This document shows positions 16,825-26,101 of a stretch of DNA of 36,473 nt, one piece after another. The stretch is from Lachnospiraceae bacterium (lineage in GTDB: Bacteria; Bacillota; Clostridia; Lachnospirales; Lachnospiraceae): the NCBI GenBank assembly GCA_021771755.1, contig JAETOL010000024.1, positions 1 to 36,473 on the forward strand, in the 5' to 3' direction. Every line of letters begins with the position of its first letter. Positions within the stretch are counted from its first letter, which is position 1. The notes below the pieces were generated by a model that searched no databases, was not told where the DNA came from, and worked only from the letters and a program-made list of their open reading frames with translations. Made by a program: the position numbers and the translations under genes.

Positions 16825-18357
16825 ATGATCATAAAACGTATTACTGTAAAAAATTTTGGCAGACTCCGCAACAGGACTATGGAATTTTCACCGGGGATCA
16901 ATGTACTCTGGGGAGAAAATGAAAGCGGGAAGACTACGACACATACTTTTGTAAAAAGTATGCTTTACGGAATCCATAGACAAAGAGGAAGAGCCGCGAA
17001 AAAAGATGCGTATTCGCTGTATCTTCCCTGGGAAAATGCCGCAGACTACGGCGGAGTTCTGTGGTTTGAAAATGGAGGAAAGAATTTCCGTCTTACCAGA
17101 AATTTTTATAAAGAAAACCAGATGGCAGAACTTTTCTGCGAAGATGATGGAGAACGGATGGATGTGGCGGCAGGCGACCTGGATGCAGTCCTTGGCGGGA
17201 TCAGTGAAACTGTTTATGAAAATACAGTTTCTATTGCCCAGCTGAAAAGCACCACGGGGGTGGAGCTTGTCCGGGAGGTCCAGAATTACATGGCCAGCTA
17301 TCAGGGAGCGGGAGACAGCTCAGTGGATCTGGGACGTACCATGCAGATGCTGAAAATGTCCCGAAAGGGCTATCAGGTTCAGGCTGATAAAAAGAAAAAA
17401 GAAACGGAGCTGGAAAAAGAAAAGCTGCTTTCCGGTATGGAGTATCTGAAAAAGGAACTGGATAACCTGGATGTAAAGGAGCAGGAGCTGGCAGGACAGT
17501 ATGAAAAGGAAGAGGAGAGAGGTATCAGCGCACTGGAAGAAAGCCTTTCTGCTCTTTCAGCCAGAAAGAAACAAATGGAGATGCTGATGCTCGGGGCTTT
17601 GTTCCTGGGCGTGGGAGGTGCTCTTGCAGTGGCCGGATTACTGAAAAGCATCTTTCTGGCTATGTTCATCGGTACAGCCGGTATCCTGGCTGCGGCCGGA
17701 TGTTATGTCCTGCGTCTCCGTATAGCAGAAAAGCTTCAGAATAAAGAACGCCAGAAAAGCCGCTTTGCAGCAAAACAGGAAAAACTGGAATGGAGCAGGG
17801 ACAGCCTGAAAGAAACACGGAAAGAAAAAGAGACGGCACTTGCCAATATCATGGCAGAATATCAGGAGACAGAGGAACATGCTTATCATCCGCTTGCAGA
17901 AGAAATGGAGATTGAAGCCCTGAACCTTGCCATGACGGTAATCGATAAGCTGTCAAAAGATATCCACCGTCAGGTGGGCTGGAAGCTCAGGCGAAGAATC
18001 TCTCAGATTCTGGGAGAAATCACAGGAGGAAAATATACGGAGATCCTGATCGATGCGGATCTTCATATTTCGGTCAACACAGGAGAGCGTACAGTAGCTC
18101 TGGAAAATCTCAGCAGGGGTACTGTGGAACAGATCTACTTCTCTCTGAGAATGGCCGCAGGAGAGCTTCTATGCGGCTCAGAACAGCTTCCGGTATTTCT
18201 GGACGAAGTATTTGGCATGTATGATGAGGAACGTCTTACATCCGTGCTGAAGTGGCTTGCGAAAGAGAAACGTCAGGTGATCATCTGCAGCTGCAGACAG
18301 CGGGAAATGGAAATTCTGGAAAAGAATGGGATATCATATAATAAGATAGCTTTATAA
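16825..18357 (+). CDS. YhaN/SbcC-like SMC-type ATPase with membrane-spanning middle
   Basis: 510 residues, short for the SbcC/YhaN family (often near 1000). Walker A is GENESGKT at residues 30-37. A coiled coil (about 180-245) follows, then two hydrophobic segments (about 253-275 and 278-298), then a second coiled coil (300-380). The ABC signature is LSRGTVEQIYFSLR and Walker B is VFLDEVFG. The hydrophobic pair sits where the hinge or zinc hook of SMC-like proteins would be, so the arms may be anchored in the membrane. It lies 12 bases after the YhaO-like gene, making a nuclease-ATPase pair probably acting on DNA ends. Confidence 0.85.
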   Translation: MIIKRITVKNFGRLRNRTMEFSPGINVLWGENESGKTTTHTFVKSMLYGIHRQRGRAAKKDAYSLYLPWENAADYGGVLWFENGGKNFRLTRNFYKENQMAELFCEDDGERMDVAAGDLDAVLGGISETVYENTVSIAQLKSTTGVELVREVQNYMASYQGAGDSSVDLGRTMQMLKMSRKGYQVQADKKKKETELEKEKLLSGMEYLKKELDNLDVKEQELAGQYEKEEERGISALEESLSALSARKKQMEMLMLGALFLGVGGALAVAGLLKSIFLAMFIGTAGILAAAGCYVLRLRIAEKLQNKERQKSRFAAKQEKLEWSRDSLKETRKEKETALANIMAEYQETEEHAYHPLAEEMEIEALNLAMTVIDKLSKDIHRQVGWKLRRRISQILGEITGGKYTEILIDADLHISVNTGERTVALENLSRGTVEQIYFSLRMAAGELLCGSEQLPVFLDEVFGMYDEERLTSVLKWLAKEKRQVIICSCRQREMEILEKNGISYNKIAL

Positions 18358-18363
18358 AGACGT

Positions 18364-18390
18364 GATCCGGCAGATACAGAAAACCGGATC
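18364..18390. repeat. small hairpin after the YhaN-like gene
   Basis: GATCCGG and CCGGATC form a perfect 7-bp stem just after the stop codon. No T-run follows. It is probably an auxiliary structure before the main terminator. Confidence 0.45.
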
Positions 18391-18408
18391 ATACAGACAG
18401 AGAAAAAG

Positions 18409-18465
18409 AAAAGACTGATGACCTGCAGAGTTCAGAAAGAATCTGAAGGTCATCAGTCTTTTTAT
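18409..18465. terminator. strong bidirectional terminator between yhaN-like gene and prs
   Basis: AAAAGACTGATGACCT (18409-18424) is perfectly complementary to 18447-18462, with an inner TTCAG/CTGAA stem. A-run on one side and T-run on the other make it functional on both strands, as fits its place between convergent genes. Confidence 0.9.
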
Positions 18466-18498
18466 GGGTGGCGCAGGAGCTTTTATAACAAAAGCTGG

Positions 18499-19680
18499 TT
18501 ATTTGTTCTGCTCCATATAGTTGTTTACACAGCGTTTGATACGATCCACAGGATTCAGCAGGTGGCTGATGGACATATCATGATTCAGGGTATCCACGAT
18601 AAGAGCGATGTATTTACTCATATCACAGGAGATATAATATGGTTTTTCCAGAAGCTCCGGTGTCTGATATACCAGGTTGGTGGTAAGGAGCTTATCGAAA
18701 TAGCCCTTCTTAAATCCTTCGTCAAATTTTTCCAGACCGTCTGTAAAGAAGCCGAAAGTAGAACAGATATAGATCTTTCCGGCACCTCTTTCTTTCAGAA
18801 GAGAGGCAATCTTAAGGATGGTATTACCGGAAGAGATCATATCATCGATAAGAATCATGTCCTTGCCTGCCAGCTTCGGTCCAAGGAATTCGTAAGCGGC
18901 AATCGGATGGCGTCCGTTGATACGTTTAGAGTAGTCCAGACGTTTGTAATACATACCCATATCCACACCCAGCACGTTTGCAAGGTAGATAGCGCGGTTC
19001 ATACTTCCCTCATCCGGACTGATGATCATAAAATGCTCGTTGTCGATCTGAAGCCCTTTTTCGTGTTTCAGAAGTGCTTTTATGAACTGATAAGAAGGTT
19101 TTACAGTTTCAAAGCCGTGGAGAGGAGTTGCATTCTGGACACGGGCGTCATGGGCATCAAAAGTAATGATGTTTTCTACACCCATAGATGTCAGCTCCTG
19201 AAGAGCAGTTGCGCAGTCCAGGGATTCACGGCCTACACGTTTGTTCTGTCTGCTTTCATAAAGATAAGGCATGATAACATTGATCCTGCGGGCTTTGCCT
19301 CCGATTGCGCCGATTGCACGCTTCAGATCCTGAAAATGATCATCCGGGGACATAAGGTTGGTAAAACCTCCCATACGATAAGTCAGACTGTAGTTGCACA
19401 CATCAACCATCAGATAAACATCATCACCGCGGACAGATTCTGTGATCACGGATTTGCCCTCACCAGAGCCGAAACGGGGATTCTGGACATTGATGATATA
19501 GGAATCTCTCTGATAGCCCTCAAAAGCAAAGGAACTCATTTCCTGATGATCCCTTTCGCGTCTCCATTTCGCAAGCCAGTCGTTGACTTTTGCTCCAAGT
19601 GACTGGCAGCTTTCCAGCGGGATCAGTCCCAGTCTTCCTACAGGGAGTGTTGTCAGATCTTTGGTGCTTAACTGTGCCAT
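18499..19680 (-). CDS. prs: ribose-phosphate pyrophosphokinase (PRPP synthetase)
   Basis: Makes PRPP from ribose-5-phosphate and ATP for nucleotide, His and Trp synthesis. 393 residues, longer than the usual 310-320 form because of an N-terminal extension and insertions such as GFGSGEGKS. The PRPP-binding loop IDDMISSGNT and the flag-like region around YLYESRQNKR are present. It begins four bases after the dnaC stop, with AGGAGGA inside the dnaC end, so translation is coupled. Longer PRPP synthetases of this type occur in Clostridia. The link of prs to primosome genes suggests one transcript from the dnaD promoter. Confidence 0.93.
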   Translation of the reverse strand: MAQLSTKDLTTLPVGRLGLIPLESCQSLGAKVNDWLAKWRRERDHQEMSSFAFEGYQRDSYIINVQNPRFGSGEGKSVITESVRGDDVYLMVDVCNYSLTYRMGGFTNLMSPDDHFQDLKRAIGAIGGKARRINVIMPYLYESRQNKRVGRESLDCATALQELTSMGVENIITFDAHDARVQNATPLHGFETVKPSYQFIKALLKHEKGLQIDNEHFMIISPDEGSMNRAIYLANVLGVDMGMYYKRLDYSKRINGRHPIAAYEFLGPKLAGKDMILIDDMISSGNTILKIASLLKERGAGKIYICSTFGFFTDGLEKFDEGFKKGYFDKLLTTNLVYQTPELLEKPYYISCDMSKYIALIVDTLNHDMSISHLLNPVDRIKRCVNNYMEQNK

Positions 19681-19683
19681 TCT

Positions 19684-20673
19684 TTATTTTCCTCCTAAAA
19701 AAATTTTCTGTATACGGATATCCTTTCCGATGAGTTTGATCATCTGGAAATTGCTGGCGATCCGGGAGAAGGTTCTCTCGGAATAAGTTGCGGAAAAATC
19801 TTCCAGCTTCAGGTTGGTGGAGATGATCGTAGACCGCCTGCGGGCGATACGTTCATTGATGCACAAAAAAAGCTGCGAAGATACAAAGCTGTTGGTAAGC
19901 TCTGTTCCAAGGTCGTCAATGATCAGAAGATCACAGTCATAAATGAAATCCTCTCCCGGATCATGTTCCGACCTTTTATGAAAGGTATTCTGCGCCATTT
20001 TATCAAAAAGATCAAAGGCTGAAAAATACAATACGCAGTGAGCCGTCTTCAAAAGCTCATGGGCAATACAGTGAGAAAGAAAGGTCTTGCCCACTCCGGT
20101 GCTGCCGTACAGGAACAGGTTCTGACAACGGGTGTCAAAGTCCTGAACAAAACTTCTGGCGGCTTCATAGGCACGCAGGGCAGTTTCCCGGGCAGTCAAT
20201 CCGGTTGCCTCATTTTTTATTGTATCAGAATACCAATCAAAAGAAAAGTGCTCAAAATTTTCTTTTTCCAGGATTTCTGCCAGGTTGGACTGGGTATATA
20301 AAAGCTCTATCTCTGCTTTTTTGAAGCAGGAGCATTTCTGGCTGCCTATATATCCGGTGTCCTGACAGTGGGGACAGATATAATGCGGTTCCAGATAATT
20401 TTCCGGAAACCCTTCTGTTTTTAGAAGTGTACGCCGTTCCTGCGCCAGCGCAGCCACTTCTTTTTTCAGATCTTCCACAGAACCGTTTCCTCCGCTTAGC
20501 AGGGAACGAGCCTTCTGAGCGCTTAAAGAAGCCACTTCCTGGTCGATCTGGGAAAGGCGGGGGATTTTGGCAAAGGCATTTCTGCGCCGTTCCTCCAGGT
20601 CATGCTGTACATGAGCCTGATGCCGGTTGTATTCTCTCATGATCACATCGTACTGAAAATTCTGCAGTGCCAC
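19684..20673 (-). CDS. DnaC/DnaI-type helicase loader ATPase
   Basis: 329 residues. The N-terminal half has a helical region and a likely zinc site (Cys100, Cys103, Cys114, Cys116) as in DnaI. The AAA+ core follows: Walker A GSTGVGKT (190-197), Walker B LLIIDDLG (about 250), sensor 1 region IISTNL, and an arginine-finger region SERTFSRI. It should load the replicative helicase onto DNA with the DnaD-like partner encoded just upstream. The start is GTG 20673 with GGAGGG five bases ahead. IstB-type transposon ATPases are related, but there is no adjacent istA and the zinc domain favours DnaI. Confidence 0.9.
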   Translation of the reverse strand: MALQNFQYDVIMREYNRHQAHVQHDLEERRRNAFAKIPRLSQIDQEVASLSAQKARSLLSGGNGSVEDLKKEVAALAQERRTLLKTEGFPENYLEPHYICPHCQDTGYIGSQKCSCFKKAEIELLYTQSNLAEILEKENFEHFSFDWYSDTIKNEATGLTARETALRAYEAARSFVQDFDTRCQNLFLYGSTGVGKTFLSHCIAHELLKTAHCVLYFSAFDLFDKMAQNTFHKRSEHDPGEDFIYDCDLLIIDDLGTELTNSFVSSQLFLCINERIARRRSTIISTNLKLEDFSATYSERTFSRIASNFQMIKLIGKDIRIQKIFLGGK

Positions 20674-20697
20674 CTTATCCCTCCTGTCTCAAAATGT

Positions 20698-21732
20698 TTA
20701 CTGGTTCAGCAGACGCTTCTCGTATTCGTCAAAGTTATACTCACGCTGCTGGAAATTGTTGAATTTGTTGCCGGAAGCCGGAGCTGCCGGAGCTTTCGCC
20801 TGCTTTTTTTCCTGTTTGCGTTTTTTGTATTCTGCATCCAGGGCCTGAATGTCTTCCAGACTTTTGACCTGCTTCTTTTTCCATCCTTCCAGGATCTTGT
20901 CTGCGTACTGGAAGCTTGCCTGTCCGGTCTGCAGGACAGTCCTTGTACAGGCTTCCTGAATAACGGCCAGGGAAAAACCGTAGGTCTTGAGCCAGGTATC
21001 CATAAGAGTGACTTCTGTTTCTACCGGGCTTCTGTTGGTGATGCCCAGTGCCTTGAGGATAGAGTAGTAATCCTTACTGTACCGGGCGTTTGTTTTTTTG
21101 GCCTCTGCTACTGTGGAGATTCCCTCCTGCGCCCATGCCAAAGCAACTGTTTCCATATACCGGATGCTCTTGTGGCTGCGGCTGACGCAGTACTCCAGAA
21201 GATATTCGATCAGATCTGTGGAAAAGCCCAGGCCATCGTAAAAGAAAAGAAGCTTCTGGATCTCTGACGGGGAGAGGGTTTTGCCAAGATACTGTTCTGC
21301 AATATAAAGGAGCTGGATGATCTCTTCATTTTGCTTCAGTTCCCTGACTCTGTCAGGGGTAAGAGGAGCCGTCCGTGCCGGAGCCGGCTGTTTCGGAACA
21401 GAGGAACCGGCAGTTTCCGATGCAGGAGCCTTGGATCTGGGAGGCAGAAGCGCAATTGCACGCAGGGATTTGTCATCTGTAAAATCCAGCGCAAGAAGCT
21501 CCTGGCGCGCCCAGTATTTCAGAGCACGCAAAATATCCCGCTCTGTACAGAGCAGGTGGTCTGCCATTTCTTCCAGACTAAAAGAAACCGGAGTAGTGGA
21601 CAGCGCACGTAAAAGATAAATATAAACTTTTACAAACTCACCATTGGCCTCCGGCATGTAGTCGTCTATAAATATATTGGACAGAAGCGTAACCTCTGAC
21701 TGGGAGGGCTTCTGAAGTGTGATCATACCCAT
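20698..21732 (-). CDS. DnaD-domain primosome protein
   Basis: 344 residues. An N-terminal winged-helix domain (about 10-90, with FIDDYMPEANGEFVKVYIYLLR) is followed by a low-complexity linker rich in Ala, Pro and Ser (about 100-130), then two DnaD/DnaB_2-type helical domains (IIQLLYIAEQYLGKTLSPSEIQK, and a later EACTRTVLQTGQASFQYADKILEGW region). This is the DnaD/DnaB family that helps DnaI load helicase at origins and stalled forks. I chose ATG 21732, seven bases after GGGAG, over 21783. A DnaA-box-rich region lies directly upstream. Confidence 0.88.
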   Translation of the reverse strand: MGMITLQKPSQSEVTLLSNIFIDDYMPEANGEFVKVYIYLLRALSTTPVSFSLEEMADHLLCTERDILRALKYWARQELLALDFTDDKSLRAIALLPPRSKAPASETAGSSVPKQPAPARTAPLTPDRVRELKQNEEIIQLLYIAEQYLGKTLSPSEIQKLLFFYDGLGFSTDLIEYLLEYCVSRSHKSIRYMETVALAWAQEGISTVAEAKKTNARYSKDYYSILKALGITNRSPVETEVTLMDTWLKTYGFSLAVIQEACTRTVLQTGQASFQYADKILEGWKKKQVKSLEDIQALDAEYKKRKQEKKQAKAPAAPASGNKFNNFQQREYNFDEYEKRLLNQ

Positions 21733-21771
21733 GAACGATCTCCCGCTTTCTATATCTTTCGAGTCAACTGC

Positions 21772-21780
21772 ATTATAGCA
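21772..21780 (-). promoter_or_regulatory. extended -10 promoter of the dnaD-dnaC-prs operon
   Basis: On the minus strand this reads TGCTATAAT, a perfect extended -10, 40 bases before the dnaD start. No good -35 is present. The nearest DnaA-box cluster lies about 55 bases upstream, in a position where DnaA could repress or activate. Confidence 0.65.
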
Positions 21781-21835
21781 CAAGATTTTTCAAATGAGAA
21801 TAGGGTATTTTGGACTTTAACTTTCCACACAAAAA

Positions 21836-21862
21836 TGTGGAAAATGTGGATAATGTGGACAA
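21836..21862. promoter_or_regulatory. DnaA-box cluster 1 (three abutting 9-mers)
   Basis: Three 9-mers sit end to end: TGTGGAAAA, TGTGGATAA (21845-21853, exact complement of the consensus box TTATCCACA) and TGTGGACAA. The outer two have one mismatch each. The probable dnaD promoter is just beyond. Confidence 0.75.
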
Positions 21863-22000
21863 CGAATTTTGGCGGAAATTGTCTGTAAATTCTGCAACCC
21901 CTGTATTTTGTAACATTTTGGTGGATTATGCAGGAAAAAAATGTGGAATTATGTCGGTCTATAAAAGCAAAAAAAATCCACATGTCAGGCACGGGGGAAA

Positions 22001-22030
22001 TGTGTATAAACATGTGGATAATGTGGATAA
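22001..22030. promoter_or_regulatory. DnaA-box cluster 2 (two exact boxes plus one near match)
   Basis: TGTGTATAA (22001-22009, one mismatch), then two exact, abutting TGTGGATAA boxes (22013-22021 and 22022-22030). The last one touches the murC stop codon at 22031. All are in the same orientation as cluster 1. The 138 bases between the clusters are AT-rich, hold only weaker matches (for example 21920-21928 and 21974-21982), and no gene. Confidence 0.78.
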
Positions 22031-23410
22031 CTATTGTCCGAGAAGTTGTTCTCCTATATTTACAACGTCTCCGGCCCCCATAGTTATCAACAGGTCACCC
22101 TGTGTACAATTTTCAAGTAAAAAATTTTCGATCTCGTCAAAAGTCGGGAAATATTCGCAGGGAGTTCCCAGTTCCACTATTTTTTTGCAGAGATCTTCTG
22201 AGGAGATACCAAGGGTATCGGTTTCCCTTGCAGCGTAGATATCAGCCAGTACCACATGATCGGCCAGGGAAAGGGCCTGCGCAAACTCCGGAAGGAGCGC
22301 TTTGGTACGTGTGTATGTATGAGGCTGGAATACACACCAGGTTTTTTTGTGAGGATAGTTTTGGGCTGCATGGAGTGTTGCCTCGATCTCTGTTGGATGA
22401 TGTGCATAATCATCAATGATGGTCACTCCGCCTACCTGCCCTTTATACTGGAACCGGCGGTCGGTTCCGGTAAAACTGTTCAGACCTTCTGCGATCACAT
22501 CCCAGGAAAGATCCAGGAGCTGTGCCGCTGCCACTGCAGAAAGGGCGTTGGACACATTGTGGATTCCGGGAACCTGAAGGGTACAGGTGCCAAGAGGTTG
22601 TCCCTGGAAGGATACGGTAAAGGAACCATGTCCAAATTCATCATAAGTGATATCGGAAGCTGTATAATCGGCATCGTGTTCCAGACTGTAGGTGATCACG
22701 CGGCAGGAAAGACCTTTGGTGATCTGCTGATATTCCGGTGTGTCAGCATTGATGATAAGCGCGCCGTCTTCCGGAAGAAGTTCTGCAAATTTACGGAAGG
22801 ACCGGCGGATATCTTCAATATCCTTAAAGAAATCCAGATGATCGGCATCAATGTTCAGGATGATGCTGATCTTAGGGAAAAAGCTAAGGAAGCTGTTGGT
22901 ATACTCGCAGGCTTCCGTCAGGAAGGTTTCTGACTGACCTACACGGATATTTCCTCCAATGGCCGGGAGAATACCGCCTACACTGATCGTAGGGTCACAA
23001 TTTCCTTTCAGAAGGACATGAGAAAGCATGGAGGTGGTGGTTGTTTTTCCGTGAGTGCCGGAGACGGCGATGGGAGTGTCGTAATTTTTCATGATCTGTC
23101 CCAGAAGCTCAGCTCTTGTGAGCATAGGAAGATTTAATTCCTTTGCTCTGGCAAATTCCGGATTATCCGGATGGATAGCGGCTGTGTAAACCACTACCTG
23201 TATCCCGGGCTCGATATTGGAGCCGCGCTGTCCATAGAAAATTTTTGCTCCTTTTTCTTCCAGAAGCTTTGTGAGGCTGCTCTCTTTCGCGTCAGAACCG
23301 GAAACAGTAAATCCCTCTTCCAGAAGGATTTCTGCCAGTCCGCTCATACTGATGCCTCCAATTCCGATAAAGTGAATGGAAAGCGGTTTATGGAAGTCTA
23401 TCTGATACAT
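22031..23410 (-). CDS. murC: UDP-N-acetylmuramate--L-alanine ligase
   Basis: Adds L-alanine to UDP-MurNAc with ATP, the first amino-acid step in peptidoglycan precursor synthesis, in the cytoplasm. 459 residues, normal. The Rossmann-type N-terminal domain begins FIGIGGISMSGLA, the Mur ligase ATP loop is GTHGKTTTT (118-126), and later conserved regions include IDADHLD, PGIHNVSNALSA and DDYAHHPTEI. AGGAG precedes ATG 23410. No terminator is evident after its TAG stop; the DnaA-box region begins at once. Confidence 0.97.
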   Translation of the reverse strand: MYQIDFHKPLSIHFIGIGGISMSGLAEILLEEGFTVSGSDAKESSLTKLLEEKGAKIFYGQRGSNIEPGIQVVVYTAAIHPDNPEFARAKELNLPMLTRAELLGQIMKNYDTPIAVSGTHGKTTTTSMLSHVLLKGNCDPTISVGGILPAIGGNIRVGQSETFLTEACEYTNSFLSFFPKISIILNIDADHLDFFKDIEDIRRSFRKFAELLPEDGALIINADTPEYQQITKGLSCRVITYSLEHDADYTASDITYDEFGHGSFTVSFQGQPLGTCTLQVPGIHNVSNALSAVAAAQLLDLSWDVIAEGLNSFTGTDRRFQYKGQVGGVTIIDDYAHHPTEIEATLHAAQNYPHKKTWCVFQPHTYTRTKALLPEFAQALSLADHVVLADIYAARETDTLGISSEDLCKKIVELGTPCEYFPTFDEIENFLLENCTQGDLLITMGAGDVVNIGEQLLGQ

Positions 23411-23452
23411 AATATTATTCTCCTGTTCATTTTCATTTATGAATCTGTTCCT

Positions 23453-23458
23453 ATTATA
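23453..23458 (-). promoter_or_regulatory. candidate -10 box of murC
   Basis: TATAAT on the minus strand, about 43 bases before the murC start. The -35 region is not recognisable, so this is tentative. Confidence 0.4.
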
Positions 23459-23615
23459 ACCCTATCCGTGTAAAATGAAAAGTCTTTCTTAAAGTAAAGG
23501 GGAGAAGAGAGAAGCGATTGAAGTTAAAACATAGTAAAAACATGTGCAATTACTCCAAAAAAAATAAAAATAAAGCTAAATTATTGTAAAAAATGTTCAC
23601 TAATATGGTGAAGTA

Positions 23616-23624
23616 TGGTATAAT
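23616..23624 (+). promoter_or_regulatory. extended -10 promoter of glgCD
   Basis: TGGTATAAT, a perfect extended -10, 30 bases before the glgC start. TTCACT at the -35 position is a weak match. The upstream 90 bases are AT-rich and could act as an UP-like region. Confidence 0.65.
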
Positions 23625-23654
23625 GGAAAATCATAACATACAAGGGGTGAATGC

Positions 23655-24935
23655 ATGATGATGAAAAAAGAAATGATTGCCATGCTTCTGGCTGGCGGTC
23701 AGGGCAGCAGACTTGGTGTGTTGACAGAGAAGGTTGCTAAACCGGCTGTCGCTTTTGGCGGAAAGTACCGGATTATCGATTTTCCGCTGAGCAACTGCAT
23801 CAATTCTGGCATTGATACAGTTGGTGTTCTGACCCAGTATCAGCCTTTGCGCCTGAATACCCACATAGGGATCGGTATTCCGTGGGATCTGGACCGGAAC
23901 GAAGGCGGTGTGACGGTACTTCCTCCTTATGAGAAAAGTACGAACAGCGAATGGTATACGGGAACGGCAAATGCTATTTTTCAGAATCTTGATTATATGG
24001 AACAGTATAATCCGGATTATGTCCTGATTCTTTCAGGAGATCATATCTATAAGATGGATTATGAGGTGATGCTGGATTTCCATAAGGCAAATAAGGCAGA
24101 TATTACCATCGCATGTATGCCTGTACCGATTGAGGAGGCAAGCCGTTTTGGTATCATGGTTACCGACGAGACAGGACGGGTAACAGAATTTGAAGAAAAA
24201 CCGGAGAAGCCAAGCAGCAACCTGGCATCTATGGGTATTTATATTTTCAGCTGGCCGGTTTTGAAAGAGGCTCTTATTTCATTAAAAGATCAGAGCAGCT
24301 GTGATTTTGGAAAACATATCCTTCCATACTGCAAGGAAAAAGGGCAGCGGCTTTTTGCATATGAGTATAATGGCTACTGGAAAGACGTAGGAACGCTTGG
24401 TTCTTATTGGGAAGCCAATATGGAGCTGATCGATATCATACCGGAATTTAATCTTTATGAAGAATTCTGGAAAATTTATACAAGAGGCGACATCATCCCG
24501 CCGCAGTATGTGTCTGCAGATGCAGTAACAGACAGATGCCTCATTGGAGAAGGGGCAGAGATCTATGGAGAAGTACACCGCTCTGTGATCGGACCGAATG
24601 TCATCATTGGCAAAGACTGTGTGATTCGGGATTCTATCATAATGAGAAATTCAGTGATAGGTGAAGGCACAGTAATGGACAAAGCGATCATTGCAGAGGA
24701 TGTTGTCATAGGCAGGAATGTAACTTTGGGCTGCGGTGAAGAGGCTCCGAATGTGCTGAAGCCATCCGTATATGCTTTTGGCATTGCGACAGTCGGTGAA
24801 CGCAGTGTGATTCCGGACAATGTAAAGATTGGTAAAAATACCGCCATCTCAGGAGTGACTGTACCGGAAGACTATCCGGAAGGAATGCTGAAAAGCGGAC
24901 AGAATATTAAGGCGAAGGATGGTGATAAGGCATGA
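23655..24935 (+). CDS. glgC: glucose-1-phosphate adenylyltransferase, catalytic subunit
   Basis: Makes ADP-glucose from glucose-1-phosphate and ATP, the committed step of bacterial glycogen synthesis. 426 residues. The nucleotidyltransferase core carries [19 protein letters not shown] near the N-terminus, with the Lys-Pro pair, then [19 protein letters not shown] and the metal-site region [10 protein letters not shown]. The C-terminal third is a left-handed beta-helix (hexapeptide pattern such as [15 protein letters not shown]). Three ATG codons stand in a row at 23655; the first has AAGGGGTGA upstream at a suitable distance. It overlaps glgD by four bases. Confidence 0.96.
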   Translation: MMMKKEMIAMLLAGGQGSRLGVLTEKVAKPAVAFGGKYRIIDFPLSNCINSGIDTVGVLTQYQPLRLNTHIGIGIPWDLDRNEGGVTVLPPYEKSTNSEWYTGTANAIFQNLDYMEQYNPDYVLILSGDHIYKMDYEVMLDFHKANKADITIACMPVPIEEASRFGIMVTDETGRVTEFEEKPEKPSSNLASMGIYIFSWPVLKEALISLKDQSSCDFGKHILPYCKEKGQRLFAYEYNGYWKDVGTLGSYWEANMELIDIIPEFNLYEEFWKIYTRGDIIPPQYVSADAVTDRCLIGEGAEIYGEVHRSVIGPNVIIGKDCVIRDSIIMRNSVIGEGTVMDKAIIAEDVVIGRNVTLGCGEEAPNVLKPSVYAFGIATVGERSVIPDNVKIGKNTAISGVTVPEDYPEGMLKSGQNIKAKDGDKA

Positions 24936-26053
24936 GAGCACTTGGAATTATTCTGGCAGGCGGAAATAACAACCGCATGAGAGAGCTGTCTAATAAAAGA
25001 GCGATCGCAGCTATGCCTGTGGCAGGAAGCTACCGTGCCATTGATTTTGCACTGAGTAATATGGCAAATTCCCATATTCAGAAAGTGGCTGTTCTGACTC
25101 AGTATAATGCAAGATCGCTGAATGAACATCTGAGTTCCTCTAAATGGTGGGACTTCGGCAGAAAGCAGGGCGGACTGTTCGTATTCACTCCGACCATTAC
25201 CAAGGAGAACAGTCTGTGGTATCAGGGAACGGCAGATGCGATTTATCAGAACATCACATTTTTGAAAAACAGTCATGAACCGTATGTAGTCATTGCCTCC
25301 GGCGACGGTATCTATAAATTGGATTACAATAAAGTTCTGGAGTTCCATATTGCCAAACGGGCAGATATCACCGTAGTCTGTACAGAGTGTAAAGATCAAA
25401 GCGAGGTGGAGCGCTTTGGTGTGCTGCGCATGAATGATGACTGCCGGATTGAGGAGTTCGAAGAGAAACCGATCGTGTCCTCTTATAATACAGTGTCCAC
25501 AGGTATTTATGTGATCCGCAGAAGACAGCTGATCGAGCTTCTTGAAAGAACGGCACAGGAAGGCAGACATGATTTTGTTAACGATATCCTGATCCGTTAT
25601 AAAAATCTGAAGCGAATTTACGGATATAAGATCGATTCTTATTGGAGTAATATTTCCACAGCAGATGCTTATTACAGAACCAATATGGCATTCCTGGATC
25701 CGGAGATCCGCAATTATTTCTTCCGGCAGGAACCTGCTGTAAAAACAAAGATCGATGATCTTCCTCCTGCAAAATATAATGCAGGGGCAGTCGTAAAGAA
25801 CAGTCTTGTTGCCAGTGGCTGCATCATCAACGGAACAGTGGAAAATTCAGTGCTGTTCAAGGATGTTTTTGTAGGCAACAACTGTGTGATCAAAAATTCT
25901 GTGATTCTCAATGACGTATACCTGGGAGACAATACCCATATTGAAAATTGTATTGTAGAAAGCAGGGATACGATCCGGGCAGGTTCTAATTACTGTGCCA
26001 ATGACGGAGAAGTGAAGATCGTAGTAGAGAAAAACGAACGCTACGTGATTTGA
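24932..26053 (+). CDS. glgD: GlgD, non-catalytic ADP-glucose pyrophosphorylase subunit
   Basis: 373 residues, homologous to GlgC along its length but with an altered N-terminal loop: [21 protein letters not shown] lacks the Lys-Pro of the catalytic subunit. In Firmicutes GlgD forms a mixed tetramer with GlgC and raises its activity. The C-terminal hexapeptide beta-helix is present ([15 protein letters not shown]). The ATGA overlap with glgC means translational coupling and one-to-one production. glgA, glgB and glgP are not in this window. Confidence 0.95.
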   Translation: MRALGIILAGGNNNRMRELSNKRAIAAMPVAGSYRAIDFALSNMANSHIQKVAVLTQYNARSLNEHLSSSKWWDFGRKQGGLFVFTPTITKENSLWYQGTADAIYQNITFLKNSHEPYVVIASGDGIYKLDYNKVLEFHIAKRADITVVCTECKDQSEVERFGVLRMNDDCRIEEFEEKPIVSSYNTVSTGIYVIRRRQLIELLERTAQEGRHDFVNDILIRYKNLKRIYGYKIDSYWSNISTADAYYRTNMAFLDPEIRNYFFRQEPAVKTKIDDLPPAKYNAGAVVKNSLVASGCIINGTVENSVLFKDVFVGNNCVIKNSVILNDVYLGDNTHIENCIVESRDTIRAGSNYCANDGEVKIVVEKNERYVI

Positions 26054-26101
26054 GAGTTTTTAGATCGTAATACATATGTAAAATGAAAGGGGCAGAAAAA
26101 G

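Noticed and set aside
18418-19602. A 394-codon open frame on the plus strand
   Set aside because: It lies entirely antisense to prs, whose protein is unmistakable. It has no ribosome binding site or recognisable domain, and begins inside a terminator.
19684-20673. IstB transposase helper of an IS21-type element
   Set aside because: There is no IstA, no terminal repeats, and the protein has the DnaI zinc domain next to a DnaD-like gene.
21733-22030. This is the chromosomal oriC
   Set aside because: Several DnaA boxes are present, but dnaA, dnaN, rpmH and the usual origin genes are absent, and no clear unwinding element stands out. A regulatory or titration role is more economical.
24932-26053. 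Second catalytic GlgC
   Set aside because: The N-terminal loop lacks the Lys-Pro and other catalytic features. The sequence is a standard GlgD.
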